The translations under genes and the position numbers were made by a program. The notes beneath the pieces were generated by a model. It did not search any database. It was not told the origin of the DNA and worked only from the letters and a program-made list of their open reading frames with translations. Positions 43,864-52,724 of a DNA stretch of 62,734 nucleotides are shown piece by piece (position 1 is the first letter of the stretch; each line of letters opens with the position of its first letter). Origin of the DNA: CAVWQV01 sp963757115 (GTDB lineage Bacteria; Pseudomonadota; Alphaproteobacteria; Acetobacterales; Acetobacteraceae). Location: NCBI GenBank assembly GCA_963757115.1, contig CAVWQV010000012.1, positions 1-62,734 of the forward strand, read 5' to 3'.

Positions 43864-45729
43864 TCAACCAGGATAGATCTGAACGCTGCGGGCCACGGTG
43901 TCCGCGACATGCTCCTTGGTAATGACGCCCAGCACCCGTTCCGGATCCTGCTCCTTCGCTTGGCCGATCACGATCGCCATTGCGGCGCGCCTATTCCAGA
44001 TAGTCGTGATTACATCAAACGCGACATCGTTTTCCCGGACGATGGTAAAATTCGGCTGCACGAGGGTGCCCAACGGCACATCTCCGGCGGTGGCGCCGAG
44101 GGCCGTCCGCAGATCGGTGTTCACCCGCAGCCCGCCAATGATGGTGCCGCCTCGCGTCACCACGACATGGCGTAATCCGCCTTGCGCCGCCGCCATGCCG
44201 AGGAAGACAGCGAACGGAGTGGCTTCATCGAGCACCAGAACGTCAGCCTCCATGATCTCGGCGGCGCTGCGGACAAGAAACATATTGGCGTGCAGCGCCT
44301 TCGGAATCGGATGGCCGCGACGAACCAGCTTCAAGGTGTAGATGTTCTCGCGGGACAACATACGTCGCACGCCGAGTGCCAGCGCCACCGCCAGGATCAT
44401 TGGCAGCACGATATCGTAGTCGCGCGTCATCTCGAAGATCATCGTCACGGCGGTCATCGCGGCGCCGGTGCCGCTGCCCACCATCGCCCCCATACCGACC
44501 ATCGCGAAGGCCGGTAGGCTCACCGGCGCGCCGGGGTACAGCATCGTCACGATGGCGGCGAAGGCGGCGCCGAGTGCCGCACCCATGAACAGCGAAGGCG
44601 AGAAGACGCCGCCCGACGAGCCTGATCCGAGGCTGATGGAGGTCGCCAGCAGCTTGCCGACGAACAGCAGCACAAGGAACCAGGCACTGACGATCTGGCC
44701 ATGCAAAGTGGCCTGGATCATCGAATAGCCGACCCCCTCGATGTAGTAGTGCCCCGCCGTCTCCCAGAGCGCGTACATCATTCCGCCGACGAGCAACATG
44801 CCGAGCCCGTGTCGGAAATAGCGTCCGGGGATGCGGTCGAAACCGTCTTCCAGCCAATGCAATCCGCGGATGAAGCCGGCCGCCGCCACGCCGATGATCG
44901 CACCAAGCAGGGCATAGAGCGCCAGCGTGAGCGCGCTGCTCAGCTCGTTCGGGATCGAGGCGAGATTGGCGGGCACGCTGAAGGCCGGCTGGGTGCCGAA
45001 GAACAGTCGACCGATGAACGTCGCCGTGCCGGTCGCGACGGCCACCGGCAGGAAGGTGTTGACGCTGATCTCCGGCAGCATCAGTTCGGTGGCGAACAGG
45101 ACGCCGCCGATCGGCGTGTTGAACGTCGCGGCGATGCCGGCGCCGGCGCCGGCCGCCACCAATGTGATGCGCTGGCCGGCCTGCATCCGAATGACCTGTC
45201 CGAGCGTCGATCCCAGCGCCGAGCCGATCTGGATGATCGGCCCCTCCCGCCCAACGGCGGCGCCGCTGCCGATCGCGAGCGCCGAGGCAATCGATTTCAC
45301 GACCGCCACAACGGGTCGGATGATGCCGCGCTGATAGTAGATGGCGTCCATCACCTCAGGTACGCCGTGACCCTTCGCTTCCGGCGCGAAGTTCGACACG
45401 ATCCAGGTGACACCTATGCCGCCGATCGCCGGTACCAGGATGACCAGTGGCCCCCACGGATTGGCGGGCGTGAAGACGCTCGCATTATAGTCGAAGGCAA
45501 AGTGCCCCAGGAAGAAAACGTTGTGGACTAAACCGATCAGATCCCGGAATACCACGGCACCCAAGCCTGTGATGACTCCGACGAGAAGGGCGAGCAACGA
45601 GAGTGGCAAAAGCCGGATCCGCCGAATGTCCTCCTCGGCCTGGGCAACCGGAGGCGGCGGTTTGACGGATGTCTCGACGGACGATGGTGCGGCGGATGAC
45701 GAAGCTCGTGAAGGTGCGTCGTCGGCCAT
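43864..45729 (-). CDS. ClC-family chloride channel/antiporter with CBS domains
   Basis: A 621-residue membrane protein: a ClC core of about 430 residues and a C-terminal pair of CBS domains. Selectivity-filter motifs: KGHGVPE, GSGAAVGREGPIIQIG (with the gating Glu) and GSGSSGGVFSPSLFMG. The GREGP Glu is kept, so it could be a Cl-/H+ antiporter; the inner proton Glu could not be assigned. The CBS part (DVLVLDEATPFAVFLG, NFTIVRENDVAFDVI) may sense nucleotides. The N-terminal 30 residues are Ser/Ala/Pro-rich and cytosolic. ATG at 45729 follows AAGGAGGGA. Confidence 0.92.
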   Translation of the reverse strand: MADDAPSRASSSAAPSSVETSVKPPPPVAQAEEDIRRIRLLPLSLLALLVGVITGLGAVVFRDLIGLVHNVFFLGHFAFDYNASVFTPANPWGPLVILVPAIGGIGVTWIVSNFAPEAKGHGVPEVMDAIYYQRGIIRPVVAVVKSIASALAIGSGAAVGREGPIIQIGSALGSTLGQVIRMQAGQRITLVAAGAGAGIAATFNTPIGGVLFATELMLPEISVNTFLPVAVATGTATFIGRLFFGTQPAFSVPANLASIPNELSSALTLALYALLGAIIGVAAAGFIRGLHWLEDGFDRIPGRYFRHGLGMLLVGGMMYALWETAGHYYIEGVGYSMIQATLHGQIVSAWFLVLLFVGKLLATSISLGSGSSGGVFSPSLFMGAALGAAFAAIVTMLYPGAPVSLPAFAMVGMGAMVGSGTGAAMTAVTMIFEMTRDYDIVLPMILAVALALGVRRMLSRENIYTLKLVRRGHPIPKALHANMFLVRSAAEIMEADVLVLDEATPFAVFLGMAAAQGGLRHVVVTRGGTIIGGLRVNTDLRTALGATAGDVPLGTLVQPNFTIVRENDVAFDVITTIWNRRAAMAIVIGQAKEQDPERVLGVITKEHVADTVARSVQIYPG

Positions 45730-45879
45730 TTTGTCCCTCCTTAGTGCGCCACGAGCGCTGACTATGGAGCTCGTTTCCGTGCATCAGATGACGCAATCGA
45801 AGCTGAGATGGCAATCCGGAGGCGCTGGGCTCGACGGCGGCGCGGCGCCGAAGATCCTGCGCCAGGCCGTCCGGCGAAC

Positions 45880-46848
45880 TCAGAACCAGTTCGCCTTGTC
45901 CACCACGTTACGTAGCGCGCCGCCCCTTGCGAACGAGCGGCAGTTGTCGAGGATGATCTCGAACCGCCGTTCATCCAGGTACGGACCATATCCCGCCACA
46001 TGCGGCGTTATCAGCACGTTCGGCATGGTCCACAGCGGATGATCTTCGGGTAGCGGCTCGGTTTCAAAAACGTCGAGGCCGGCACCGCCGATCTCGCCCG
46101 CTCGCAGGGTCGCGACCAGGTCGTCGAGGCGCGTCGTCATGCCGCGGCCGATGTTGATGAAGAACGCCGAACGCTTCATGCGCTGGAACCGGGCGCGGTG
46201 CATCAGGCCCTCTGTAGCGGGCGTGTGCGGCACAGTGAGGATCACGAAATCCGCGCGCGGCAGCAGCGTGTCCAGCATGTCGGGCGGGTGCATCTCGGCC
46301 ACACCCGGCGGAGGGGTCTCACGGCGCGCGTCGGTTCCGAGCACGGTCATGCCAAACGCGGAGGCGAGGCGTGCGGCCTCCGCGCCGATGCCGCCAAGGC
46401 CGACAATCAGCGCCGTCGCCTCGGGCAGATGGACGACGCCGCTGTTCTCGGGCGGCTTCTTCCATTCCCGGCGGAGTTGCTGCGGAATCCAGCGCTGGAA
46501 GCCGCGCGCGAAGGCCAGCACGAAAGCCATGATGTGGGCGCCGATATGGTCATCGAATATCTGCCGGAAGTTGGTGACGACCACGGGGTGGCGAACGAGC
46601 GCATCGTGGTAGTAGCCGGCCGGCGGCGCTGCCTGCGGCGCCTGCAGCCAGCGCAGTTTCCCGGCGCGCGCCAGTAATTCCGCGGAGGGCGTGCCGAATG
46701 CGGCTTCGGCAGTTTCGATCGCCGCCAACGCGTCCGGCTGATTCTCGGCGACGACGACGCGCAGCTCCGGCATCGCCTCGCGGAGTCGGCGTGCCCAGTC
46801 CCGCGTCGTCTCGGTCTGCGGCGGCAGCATGACAAAGGTGAACGACAT
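45880..46848 (-). CDS. D-2-hydroxyacid dehydrogenase
   Basis: A 322-residue NAD(P)-dependent enzyme that interconverts 2-keto and 2-hydroxy acids (glyoxylate/hydroxypyruvate reductase-like). The dinucleotide loop is IVGLGGIGAEAARLASAFGM; the following acidic residue is in TVLGTDARR. Catalytic residues are in FFINIGRG, GLDVFETEPLPEDHPLW and NVLITPHVAGYGP (His). It starts 27 bases downstream of the Cys-rich gene's stop and may be the last gene of that operon. The substrate is unknown. Confidence 0.9.
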   Translation of the reverse strand: MSFTFVMLPPQTETTRDWARRLREAMPELRVVVAENQPDALAAIETAEAAFGTPSAELLARAGKLRWLQAPQAAPPAGYYHDALVRHPVVVTNFRQIFDDHIGAHIMAFVLAFARGFQRWIPQQLRREWKKPPENSGVVHLPEATALIVGLGGIGAEAARLASAFGMTVLGTDARRETPPPGVAEMHPPDMLDTLLPRADFVILTVPHTPATEGLMHRARFQRMKRSAFFINIGRGMTTRLDDLVATLRAGEIGGAGLDVFETEPLPEDHPLWTMPNVLITPHVAGYGPYLDERRFEIILDNCRSFARGGALRNVVDKANWF

Positions 46849-46875
46849 GCGCGTTTCCTCTCCCTTGCCGGGGCG

Positions 46876-47403
46876 CTAGCGTTGCGGGTTCGTTTCAGGC
46901 GACACGACGTGCCAGAACGCGGCGGGGAAGCCGCGCTGGTCAACTTGCAGCACTTGCCGCGCGATCCCCGGGCGATCGCCCCGGCAGCGCCACTCGTAGA
47001 TCGTGGCATGGCCCGTTGCAACGGCCGGCACCGTGCCTGCGCCGGGGTTATCGCGGCAGAACGCAACGGCGCCGGGCGGGGCTTTGCGGCTGGTGTCGGC
47101 CTTCTGATCGCACGGGATGTTGGCGCCGAAGCTGCACGCCAGCACCTGGCCGCGATCACAGCGCCATGCCGCGCGCTTGAACGCGGCTAGCCGTGCGGGG
47201 TCGCCCGCCTCGTCCGGCGCCCCAGTCGCGTGCATCAGGGCTCGGGCAATCCAATCAGGCACTGCGTCGCCCTTGTAGCGGGCATCGGGGCGGTCGATGG
47301 TGCCGACGGTAGTGCAGTAGTGCGCTGGGTCCTCGTAGCTAGCAGCGTAGCTGGTCGGCGCGAACGCGGCGATGAGCCAGAAGGCGAGAACGACGCGCGT
47401 CAC
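46876..47403 (-). CDS. Secreted Cys-containing hypothetical protein
   Basis: A 175-residue protein with a signal peptide (VVLAFWLIAAFAPTSYAAS, cleavage near residue 20). The mature part holds several cysteines (in HYCTTVG, WRCDRGQVLACSFG, IPCDQKA, AFCRDNP and EWRCRGD), suggesting about three disulfides and a periplasmic or outer location. No family is recognised. Its start overlaps the stop of the MotB/OmpA-like gene by 4 bases, so it belongs to the same operon and may be a periplasmic subunit of that complex. Confidence 0.65.
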   Translation of the reverse strand: MTRVVLAFWLIAAFAPTSYAASYEDPAHYCTTVGTIDRPDARYKGDAVPDWIARALMHATGAPDEAGDPARLAAFKRAAWRCDRGQVLACSFGANIPCDQKADTSRKAPPGAVAFCRDNPGAGTVPAVATGHATIYEWRCRGDRPGIARQVLQVDQRGFPAAFWHVVSPETNPQR

Positions 47404-48785
47404 CGATCGGTGAGCCGAAGCTCAATCCGCCGGTTCTTCGCGTAGGCTTCGGGCGTGTCGGCCGTGTCGAGCGGCTGGTTGTCGGCGAAACCGGTCGCGG
47501 CCAGGTGGTCGGCGGGGACGCCTTCCAGGATCAGCAGCTTGACTACCGTGATGGCCCGCCCCGCCGACAGCTCCCAGTTCGAATTGAAGTTGCCGCGGGT
47601 GACCGGCTGCTTGTCGGCGTGGCCGTCCACGCGGAGGATCCAGTTGACGCCGGGCGGGATCTCCTTGGCGATATCCCTGATCGTGTGCGCGATCTCGCGG
47701 ATCTGATCGGCGCCGGCCGAGGTGATCTCGGCGCTCCCGACGGGAAACAGCACCTCGCTCTGGAACACGAACCGGTCGCCGACGATCTGCACGCCGGGCC
47801 GGTTGGCCAGCACTTCGCGCAGCTTGCCGAAGAACTCGCTCCGGTAGCGCTGCAGCTCCTCCACCTTGGCGGCGAGTGCCACGTTGAGCTTCTGCCCGAG
47901 ATTGGCGATCTGCACGTCCTTGTCGTGCGCGGTGCTCTGCGCGAGGTCGAGCGCGCGCGCGACGCCGGCTAGCTGAGCGCGCAGCTGCTCGACCTGCTGG
48001 GTGAGCAGCGCGATCTGCGCGCGGGCGCTGTCGCCCAGCTTTTTCTCATCGCCGAGCTGCGCTTCCACCGCCGCACGCCGCTGCTGCTCGGTGGTGGCGC
48101 GGACGGCCGCGTCCTGCGCCTGGTGCTCGAGCTGATCGCGCAGTGCGGCGAGCGCGCGGGCCTGTTCGGCAAGCTTGGCAAGGTCGGAGAGGCGGGCTTC
48201 GATAGTCGCCTTGTCCGTCTGCACCGTGCGGTCGGCTTCCGCGAGCTGCTTCTGCATCTCCGCCAACTGCCGCCGCGCGTCGGCGAGATCCGTGCCGACC
48301 TTGGCGGCTTCGGCGCTGACCGCCTCGCTCTTGGCAGTGGTGGCGTCCAGCCGCGTTTGCAGCTGGGCGGCGCGCGCGTCGGCCTCGCTGAGCTGTGCCG
48401 CCACGCGGTCGCGCTCGGACTTCAGCGCGTCGCGGTCCGACGCTGCCTGCGCCGCTTGCGCCTGCAGTGCCGCGAGCTGGCGGGCGAGCGTGTCACGCGC
48501 CGCGTTCGAGCCCTGCAGGTCCCGGTTCAGTTGCGCGACGGAGGTGGTGAGCTCCGACGTGCGGCCTCGTTCGAGCGACAGCATGTCGGACAGCTCTGAG
48601 AGCTGACGGTTCACCTGGTCGAGCGCCTTGCTGCGGCCCGAGAGAGCGACGGAGAGGAAGGCCTGCCCCATGACGAACACGAGCAGCACGAAGATGACGA
48701 TCATGACCAGGGTGGACAGCGCGTCCACGTAACCGGGCCAGGCCTCGAGCCCGTTGCTGCCGCGCCGGCGGAGGGGCATCGGCAT
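47400..48785 (-). CDS. MotB/OmpA-like peptidoglycan-binding stator protein with long coiled coil
   Basis: A 461-residue protein. Residues 1-20 are cytosolic and basic; one membrane helix follows (VDALSTLVMIVIFVLLVFVM) with Asp21 at its start, where MotB proteins carry the proton-binding Asp. Residues of about 50-300 are a continuous Ala/Leu/Gln/Glu-rich coiled coil, far longer than in flagellar MotB. The C-terminus is an OmpA-like peptidoglycan-binding domain (VDGHADKQPV, NWELSAGRAITVVKLL, NRRIELRL). It starts 6 bases after the MotA-like gene, its probable channel partner. No flagellar gene is in the window. Confidence 0.82.
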   Translation of the reverse strand: MPMPLRRRGSNGLEAWPGYVDALSTLVMIVIFVLLVFVMGQAFLSVALSGRSKALDQVNRQLSELSDMLSLERGRTSELTTSVAQLNRDLQGSNAARDTLARQLAALQAQAAQAASDRDALKSERDRVAAQLSEADARAAQLQTRLDATTAKSEAVSAEAAKVGTDLADARRQLAEMQKQLAEADRTVQTDKATIEARLSDLAKLAEQARALAALRDQLEHQAQDAAVRATTEQQRRAAVEAQLGDEKKLGDSARAQIALLTQQVEQLRAQLAGVARALDLAQSTAHDKDVQIANLGQKLNVALAAKVEELQRYRSEFFGKLREVLANRPGVQIVGDRFVFQSEVLFPVGSAEITSAGADQIREIAHTIRDIAKEIPPGVNWILRVDGHADKQPVTRGNFNSNWELSAGRAITVVKLLILEGVPADHLAATGFADNQPLDTADTPEAYAKNRRIELRLTDR

Positions 48786-48791
48786 CGCCGG

Positions 48792-49946
48792 CTATCTCGG
48801 GTGTTCTTCGGCGAGTGCCGCGACCGTGCGCGTCAGGATGCGCAGGTCGTTGCGCAGCTCTGCGGTGGTCTGGGCCCGGCCTTGCTCGGAGTTGGCGAGC
48901 AGTCGTTGCAGGTAGAACTCGATCGAACGGAGATGCCCACGTATCGCTTCGTCCGTCCCCGAGTTGGTGCGCGGCTCGGTCAGGCGGCGGAGCGCGGGGC
49001 CGATTGCCGCCTGGCTTTCGGCGATGCGGACCATGAGCTGCTGGTTGCCCCGCATGGCGTCGGACAAGGCGCCGATCCGCTCAGTGAGCGCCATGACGGC
49101 CTGGTTGGACTGGAACCGCCCTTCCTCGCCCCGCGCGAGGATGCGCTGGAGATTCTCCATATTCTCGGCGGTCTGTTCCAGGAGCGCCTGCACGTAGACC
49201 GGGATGGACCCCTCGCCGTCGGGGACCGCGCCGCTGGACAGGTGCGTGAGCCCGGCCAGCCACTCCTCAAGTTCGTTGAAGAAGCGGTTCTGCGCCTGCC
49301 CGGCGGTGAGATCGAGGAAGCCCAGCACCAACGCGCCCGCCAGACCGAACAGGCTGGCGGAGAACGCGGTGCCCATGCCGTGCAGCGGCCGGGCAAGACC
49401 CGTTTTCAGCTGATCGAACATCGTGGCCGGGTCGCCGGTTCCCACGGACATGCTGCCGATCACGTCCGACACCGCGCCCACGGTCTGCAGCAATCCCCAG
49501 AACGTCCCGAGCAGGCCGAGGAAGATCATCAGCCCGGTCATGTAGCGGGACAGCTCGCGCCCCTCGTCGAGCCGGGAGGCGATGCCGTCCAGCAGGCCGC
49601 GCATGCTCGCCGACGAGATGGTGAGACGGTGCGGCCCGTCGCCCGCCCGGGACTCGCGGGCGGCCAGCATGCTGGCCATCGGGGCCAGCAGGCGCGGCGG
49701 CGGCAGCCCGGCGAGCCGCTGGCGGGCGGTCTGCCAGGTGCGGAGCCACGTGACCTCGGGGTTGAGGGCGATGACCTGGCGAAGGTTCCAGATGATGCCG
49801 AGAAGCAGAACGAAGAGAATGAAACTGTTGAGCGCCGGGTTGTTGGTGTAGGCGAGGATGAGCACCTGCGACAGCAGCCCCGCGACCGCGCCGACCGCGA
49901 CCAGGAAAACGAGCATGCGTAGGAGGTAGCGTCGTGGTCGCGTCAC
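48792..49946 (-). CDS. MotA/TolQ/ExbB-type proton channel protein with long C-terminal tail
   Basis: A 384-residue inner-membrane protein with four helices: two near the start (MLVFLVAVGAVAGLLSQVLI, SFILFVLLLGIIWNL) and two in the middle. Helix 3 has the family hallmark GLLGTFWGLLQTVGAV, and helix 4 follows HGMGTAFSASLFGLAGALVLG. After residue 230 comes a 150-residue cytosolic tail, mostly helical and Gln/Glu/Arg-rich (LLEQTAENMENLQRIL, SIEFYLQRLLANSEQ). The start overlaps the upstream OmpA-like gene by 4 bases. With the MotB-like gene it forms a predicted proton-driven motor unit. Confidence 0.82.
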   Translation of the reverse strand: MTRPRRYLLRMLVFLVAVGAVAGLLSQVLILAYTNNPALNSFILFVLLLGIIWNLRQVIALNPEVTWLRTWQTARQRLAGLPPPRLLAPMASMLAARESRAGDGPHRLTISSASMRGLLDGIASRLDEGRELSRYMTGLMIFLGLLGTFWGLLQTVGAVSDVIGSMSVGTGDPATMFDQLKTGLARPLHGMGTAFSASLFGLAGALVLGFLDLTAGQAQNRFFNELEEWLAGLTHLSSGAVPDGEGSIPVYVQALLEQTAENMENLQRILARGEEGRFQSNQAVMALTERIGALSDAMRGNQQLMVRIAESQAAIGPALRRLTEPRTNSGTDEAIRGHLRSIEFYLQRLLANSEQGRAQTTAELRNDLRILTRTVAALAEEHPR

Positions 49947-50686
49947 TTCTTCGCCTCGGCGCCGTTGGTGGCGAGGGCGGCTACGTCCACCCGGTCGGCG
50001 GGGCCGCCCGCCGTCGCCGGGCCGAGTGCGCGGACGTAGATCTGCGCCGAGGGGATGCCGCTCGCCATCAGCACGCTGCGCACGGCAAGCGCCCGGGACA
50101 GCGATAGCCGTCGCGGGGTGGACAGGTCTTCGGGCTGGCCCGGGGCGTAGGCGGTGACGTTGTAGCTGGTACCGGGCGTGACCGGCTGATGCTCGGCGTA
50201 GGCGCGGATGCTGGCTTCCGTTTCCGGCGTGAGATCGGTTCGGGTGGGCGTGAACAGCACGCGGATGCCGTCGGTGATCGGTTCCACGCCGCCGCCGGCG
50301 GTGGCCGAGATCGGCGGCGGCGGCGGCGTTTCCTGCTTGCCGCTCGGCGGCTGCACGACGATCGGGGACAGCGCGACGGTAGGTGGCAGGTTGGTCGGCA
50401 GCGGCGGGGCTGGTGCCGCCACTTGCGGGGCTTGTGGGGCCTGCGGGGTTTTGGGGGCCGGCGTCGACGGCCGTGCCTGCTGCTGCTGCCGGGCGGGCGC
50501 GCGCGAGGCCGGCCGGGCCGGCGCGTGATGTGCCGGCGCGGGCCGGCTTGCCGGCGGCGCTGTGGCGTGGGGCGGCGGCTGGTCCAGGGCGTGCAGGTCG
50601 AGCGAGACCTGGGCCCGCACCCGTGCCATCGGCGCGAGTGCCACCGGAACCGTCAATCCCGCAATCAAAAGGAGCCTGGATGCCAT
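49943..50686 (-). CDS. OmpA-like periplasmic protein with Pro/Ala-rich linker
   Basis: A 247-residue exported protein. A signal peptide (LLLIAGLTVPVALAPMARVRAQ) is followed by about 110 residues rich in Pro, Ala, His and Gln, likely disordered and able to span the periplasm. The C-terminal part (from about residue 135) is OmpA-like: ILFTPTRTDLTPETEASIR-type start (here IRVLFTPTRTDLTPE), then LSLSRALAVRSVLMASGIPSAQIYVRALG. It is the first of four tightly coupled envelope genes, 50 bases after suhB. Whether it still binds peptidoglycan is uncertain, since the usual N-R-R ending is changed to DRVDV. Confidence 0.72.
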   Translation of the reverse strand: MASRLLLIAGLTVPVALAPMARVRAQVSLDLHALDQPPPHATAPPASRPAPAHHAPARPASRAPARQQQQARPSTPAPKTPQAPQAPQVAAPAPPLPTNLPPTVALSPIVVQPPSGKQETPPPPPISATAGGGVEPITDGIRVLFTPTRTDLTPETEASIRAYAEHQPVTPGTSYNVTAYAPGQPEDLSTPRRLSLSRALAVRSVLMASGIPSAQIYVRALGPATAGGPADRVDVAALATNGAEAKK

Positions 50687-50736
50687 TAATCGTTCAGACT
50701 ACCTGAGCCAAGCCCCCCGCTCAACGCGTGGCAGTG

Positions 50737-51579
50737 TCAAGTACCACCGCGCGTCGATGCCGATTGCCTGCCTTCAAGCACGATAGCGGCGAGTCGCGCG
50801 TGCAGATGCGGGTTGGCGGCCACCACGTCGCCGTTTTCCCGCGGGTCGCCGCCGGCCGGATCGGTGGCGTAGCCGCCGGCCTCGCGTACCAGCAGCAAGC
50901 CGCCGGCCATGTCCCAGGGCTTGATGCCGAGCTCCCAGTAGCCGTCATAGCGCCCGGCCGCGACCCAGGCGAGGTCGAGGGCGGCCGCGCCGAACCGCCG
51001 AATGCCGGCCACTTGCGGCATCAGGGTCGCCAGGGTGCGGGCAAAGGCGAGCTGGCGCTGGGCGGCCACGGCGGCGAACGGGATGCCGGTCGCGAGCACC
51101 GCGTCCTTGATCTCCCGGCGGGCGGACACGCGCAGCCGCCGCTCGTTGACGAATGCGCCGAGGCCCTTCTCGGCCCAGAACAGCTCGTCGGACGCGGGGG
51201 CGTAGATCAATCCGGCAACCGGTTCGGAGCTGCCGTCGCGCAGCCGCCGTTCGAGCCCGATGCTGATGCACCAGTGCGGGATGCCGTGCAGGAAGTTCGT
51301 GGTGCCGTCGAGCGGGTCGACGATCCAGCGCCATGCCCAGTTTTCCGATCCCGACGCGCCGGATTCCTCCATCAGGAAGGCGTAGCCGGGGCGCGCCTTG
51401 GTCAGCTCCTCGCGCAAGGTCTGTTCGGCGCGGATATCGGCTTGCGTCACGAAGTCGGACGGTCCCTTGACGCTGACCTGGAGCTGCTCGACCTCGGCGA
51501 AATCACGCAACAGGCGCTTGGACGCCTTCTGGGCCGCGTTCGCCATCACGGTCAGGTGCGGCGACAGGCGGAGCGCCAT
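50737..51579 (-). CDS. suhB: Inositol monophosphatase family protein SuhB
   Basis: A 280-residue magnesium-dependent phosphatase. The metal site is seen as FLMEESG (Glu), WIVDPLDGTTNFLHGIP (D-P-L-D-G-T), and WDMAGGLLLVREAGG near the end. SuhB hydrolyses inositol-1-phosphate and, in enterics, also joins the NusA antitermination complex on rRNA operons. It starts 10 bases after efp, a pairing common in alphaproteobacteria. The ATG at 51579 may be replaced by one a few codons downstream. Confidence 0.93.
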   Translation of the reverse strand: MALRLSPHLTVMANAAQKASKRLLRDFAEVEQLQVSVKGPSDFVTQADIRAEQTLREELTKARPGYAFLMEESGASGSENWAWRWIVDPLDGTTNFLHGIPHWCISIGLERRLRDGSSEPVAGLIYAPASDELFWAEKGLGAFVNERRLRVSARREIKDAVLATGIPFAAVAAQRQLAFARTLATLMPQVAGIRRFGAAALDLAWVAAGRYDGYWELGIKPWDMAGGLLLVREAGGYATDPAGGDPRENGDVVAANPHLHARLAAIVLEGRQSASTRGGT

Positions 51580-51589
51580 CGGGGGCCTC

Positions 51590-52156
51590 TCAGCCCTTGA
51601 ACCGCTCCACGTAGCTGCCGTCCTCGGTGCGCACCACGATCTTCTCCCCGGTTTCGATGAACGGCGGGACGGAGGTTTTCACGCCGTTGGACAGCTTGGC
51701 GGGTTTGTAGGAGGAGGCGGCGGTCTGCCCCTTCACCACCGGATCGGCCTCGACGATCTCGAGGATCACGGTCGGGGGCAGGTGGATCGCGACCGGCTCA
51801 CCTTCGACGAGGTCGACCGTGACCTGCATGTTGTCCTGGAGGAAGGGTGCCGCGTCCCCCATCAGCGCGAGCGGAATGGTGGCCTGCTCGAAGGTTTCCG
51901 GGTCCATCAAAACCATGTTGTCGCCCTCGGTGTAGGAGTAGGCGTACTCCTTCTGCTCGGTCATCAGCCGCTCGACCGTGTCGGCCGTGCGCCAGCGTTC
52001 GTTGGTCTTGTTGCCGCTCCGGAGGTCGCGCATCTCCACCTGGATGAACGCGCCGCCCTTGCCGGGCGTGATGATCTGCTGCTTGAGCACGGTCCAGCGT
52101 CGGCCTTCGTGCTCGATGACCTGACCGGCCCGGATCAGGTTCGCCTGCTGCTTCAT
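51590..52156 (-). CDS. efp: Elongation factor P
   Basis: A 188-residue tRNA-like factor that rescues ribosomes stalled at polyproline. The modification loop is ITPGKGGAF with Lys33 at the tip, so it would be lysylated if EpmA is encoded elsewhere. Domains II-III show NERWRTADTVERLM, YSYTEGDNMVLMDPETFEQ and VKTSVPPFIETGEKIVV. It opens the operon that also encodes Pro-rich OmpA-like and Skp-type partners of the envelope, whose polyproline runs are the kind of sequence EF-P helps translate. Confidence 0.97.
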   Translation of the reverse strand: MKQQANLIRAGQVIEHEGRRWTVLKQQIITPGKGGAFIQVEMRDLRSGNKTNERWRTADTVERLMTEQKEYAYSYTEGDNMVLMDPETFEQATIPLALMGDAAPFLQDNMQVTVDLVEGEPVAIHLPPTVILEIVEADPVVKGQTAASSYKPAKLSNGVKTSVPPFIETGEKIVVRTEDGSYVERFKG

Positions 52157-52345
52157 CTCGGCACTCGCGTGGGAGGGGAGGGGCGCTTCTAGCCCCGCTC
52201 CCGCTCCAAGGGCAAGCGATGGGGCCGGGGTTGCCTGCCCGCCCCGGGTTTCAAGGGTGGGATGCCAGGGGTTCCGGTGATACGCCGTAAGCCTCCGCGA
52301 CAGCCGTTGCCGCGGGTCATTGGTTCATCGCCCAGGAGCAAAGCC

Positions 52346-52663
52346 GTGGCTTTCAAATGCACCATTCCCGCCGTGCCCACTGTGCAGAGCGAGGACGCCG
52401 ACGTGCGGATTACCCGCTGGGATTTCCCGCCCGGCGCGGTCACGGGACAGCACACGCATGGCTGGCCGTACGTGGTCGTGCTGCTCACCGACGCTGTGAT
52501 GCGGATAGACGACGGCTCGAAGATCACGGAAACCCGCCTGTCCGCAGGCCAGGCGTATCATCGCCCCGCTGGTATCGAACATGACGTTATGAACGGTGCC
52601 GACGTGCCGATGGCCTTCGTTGAGGTCGAGTTCAAGAGGTCTGGAGCGCTCGTGTTCGCCTGA
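52346..52663 (+). CDS. Small cupin-domain protein
   Basis: A 105-residue single-domain cupin. Box 1 is FPPGAVTGQHTHGWPYVVVLL (two His ligands), box 2 is LSAGQAYHRPAGIEHDVMN (last His). GTG at 52346 has AGGAG 7 bases upstream; an in-frame start at 52262 would lack such a site. It may bind metal; the reaction is unknown. It precedes an SDR gene by 61 bases. Confidence 0.8.
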   Translation: MAFKCTIPAVPTVQSEDADVRITRWDFPPGAVTGQHTHGWPYVVVLLTDAVMRIDDGSKITETRLSAGQAYHRPAGIEHDVMNGADVPMAFVEVEFKRSGALVFA

Positions 52664-52724
52664 GACGCTCGCCTCGATCAAGCGAATCGATATAAGCGTC
52701 CAACAATCAGGAGTTGGGTGGCGC

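Noticed and set aside
46876..50686. Zorya-type phage defence (ZorA/ZorB) for the MotA/MotB-like pair
   Set aside because: No ZorC, ZorD or ZorE helicase/nuclease is present, and the pair is embedded in a housekeeping-type efp-suhB operon.
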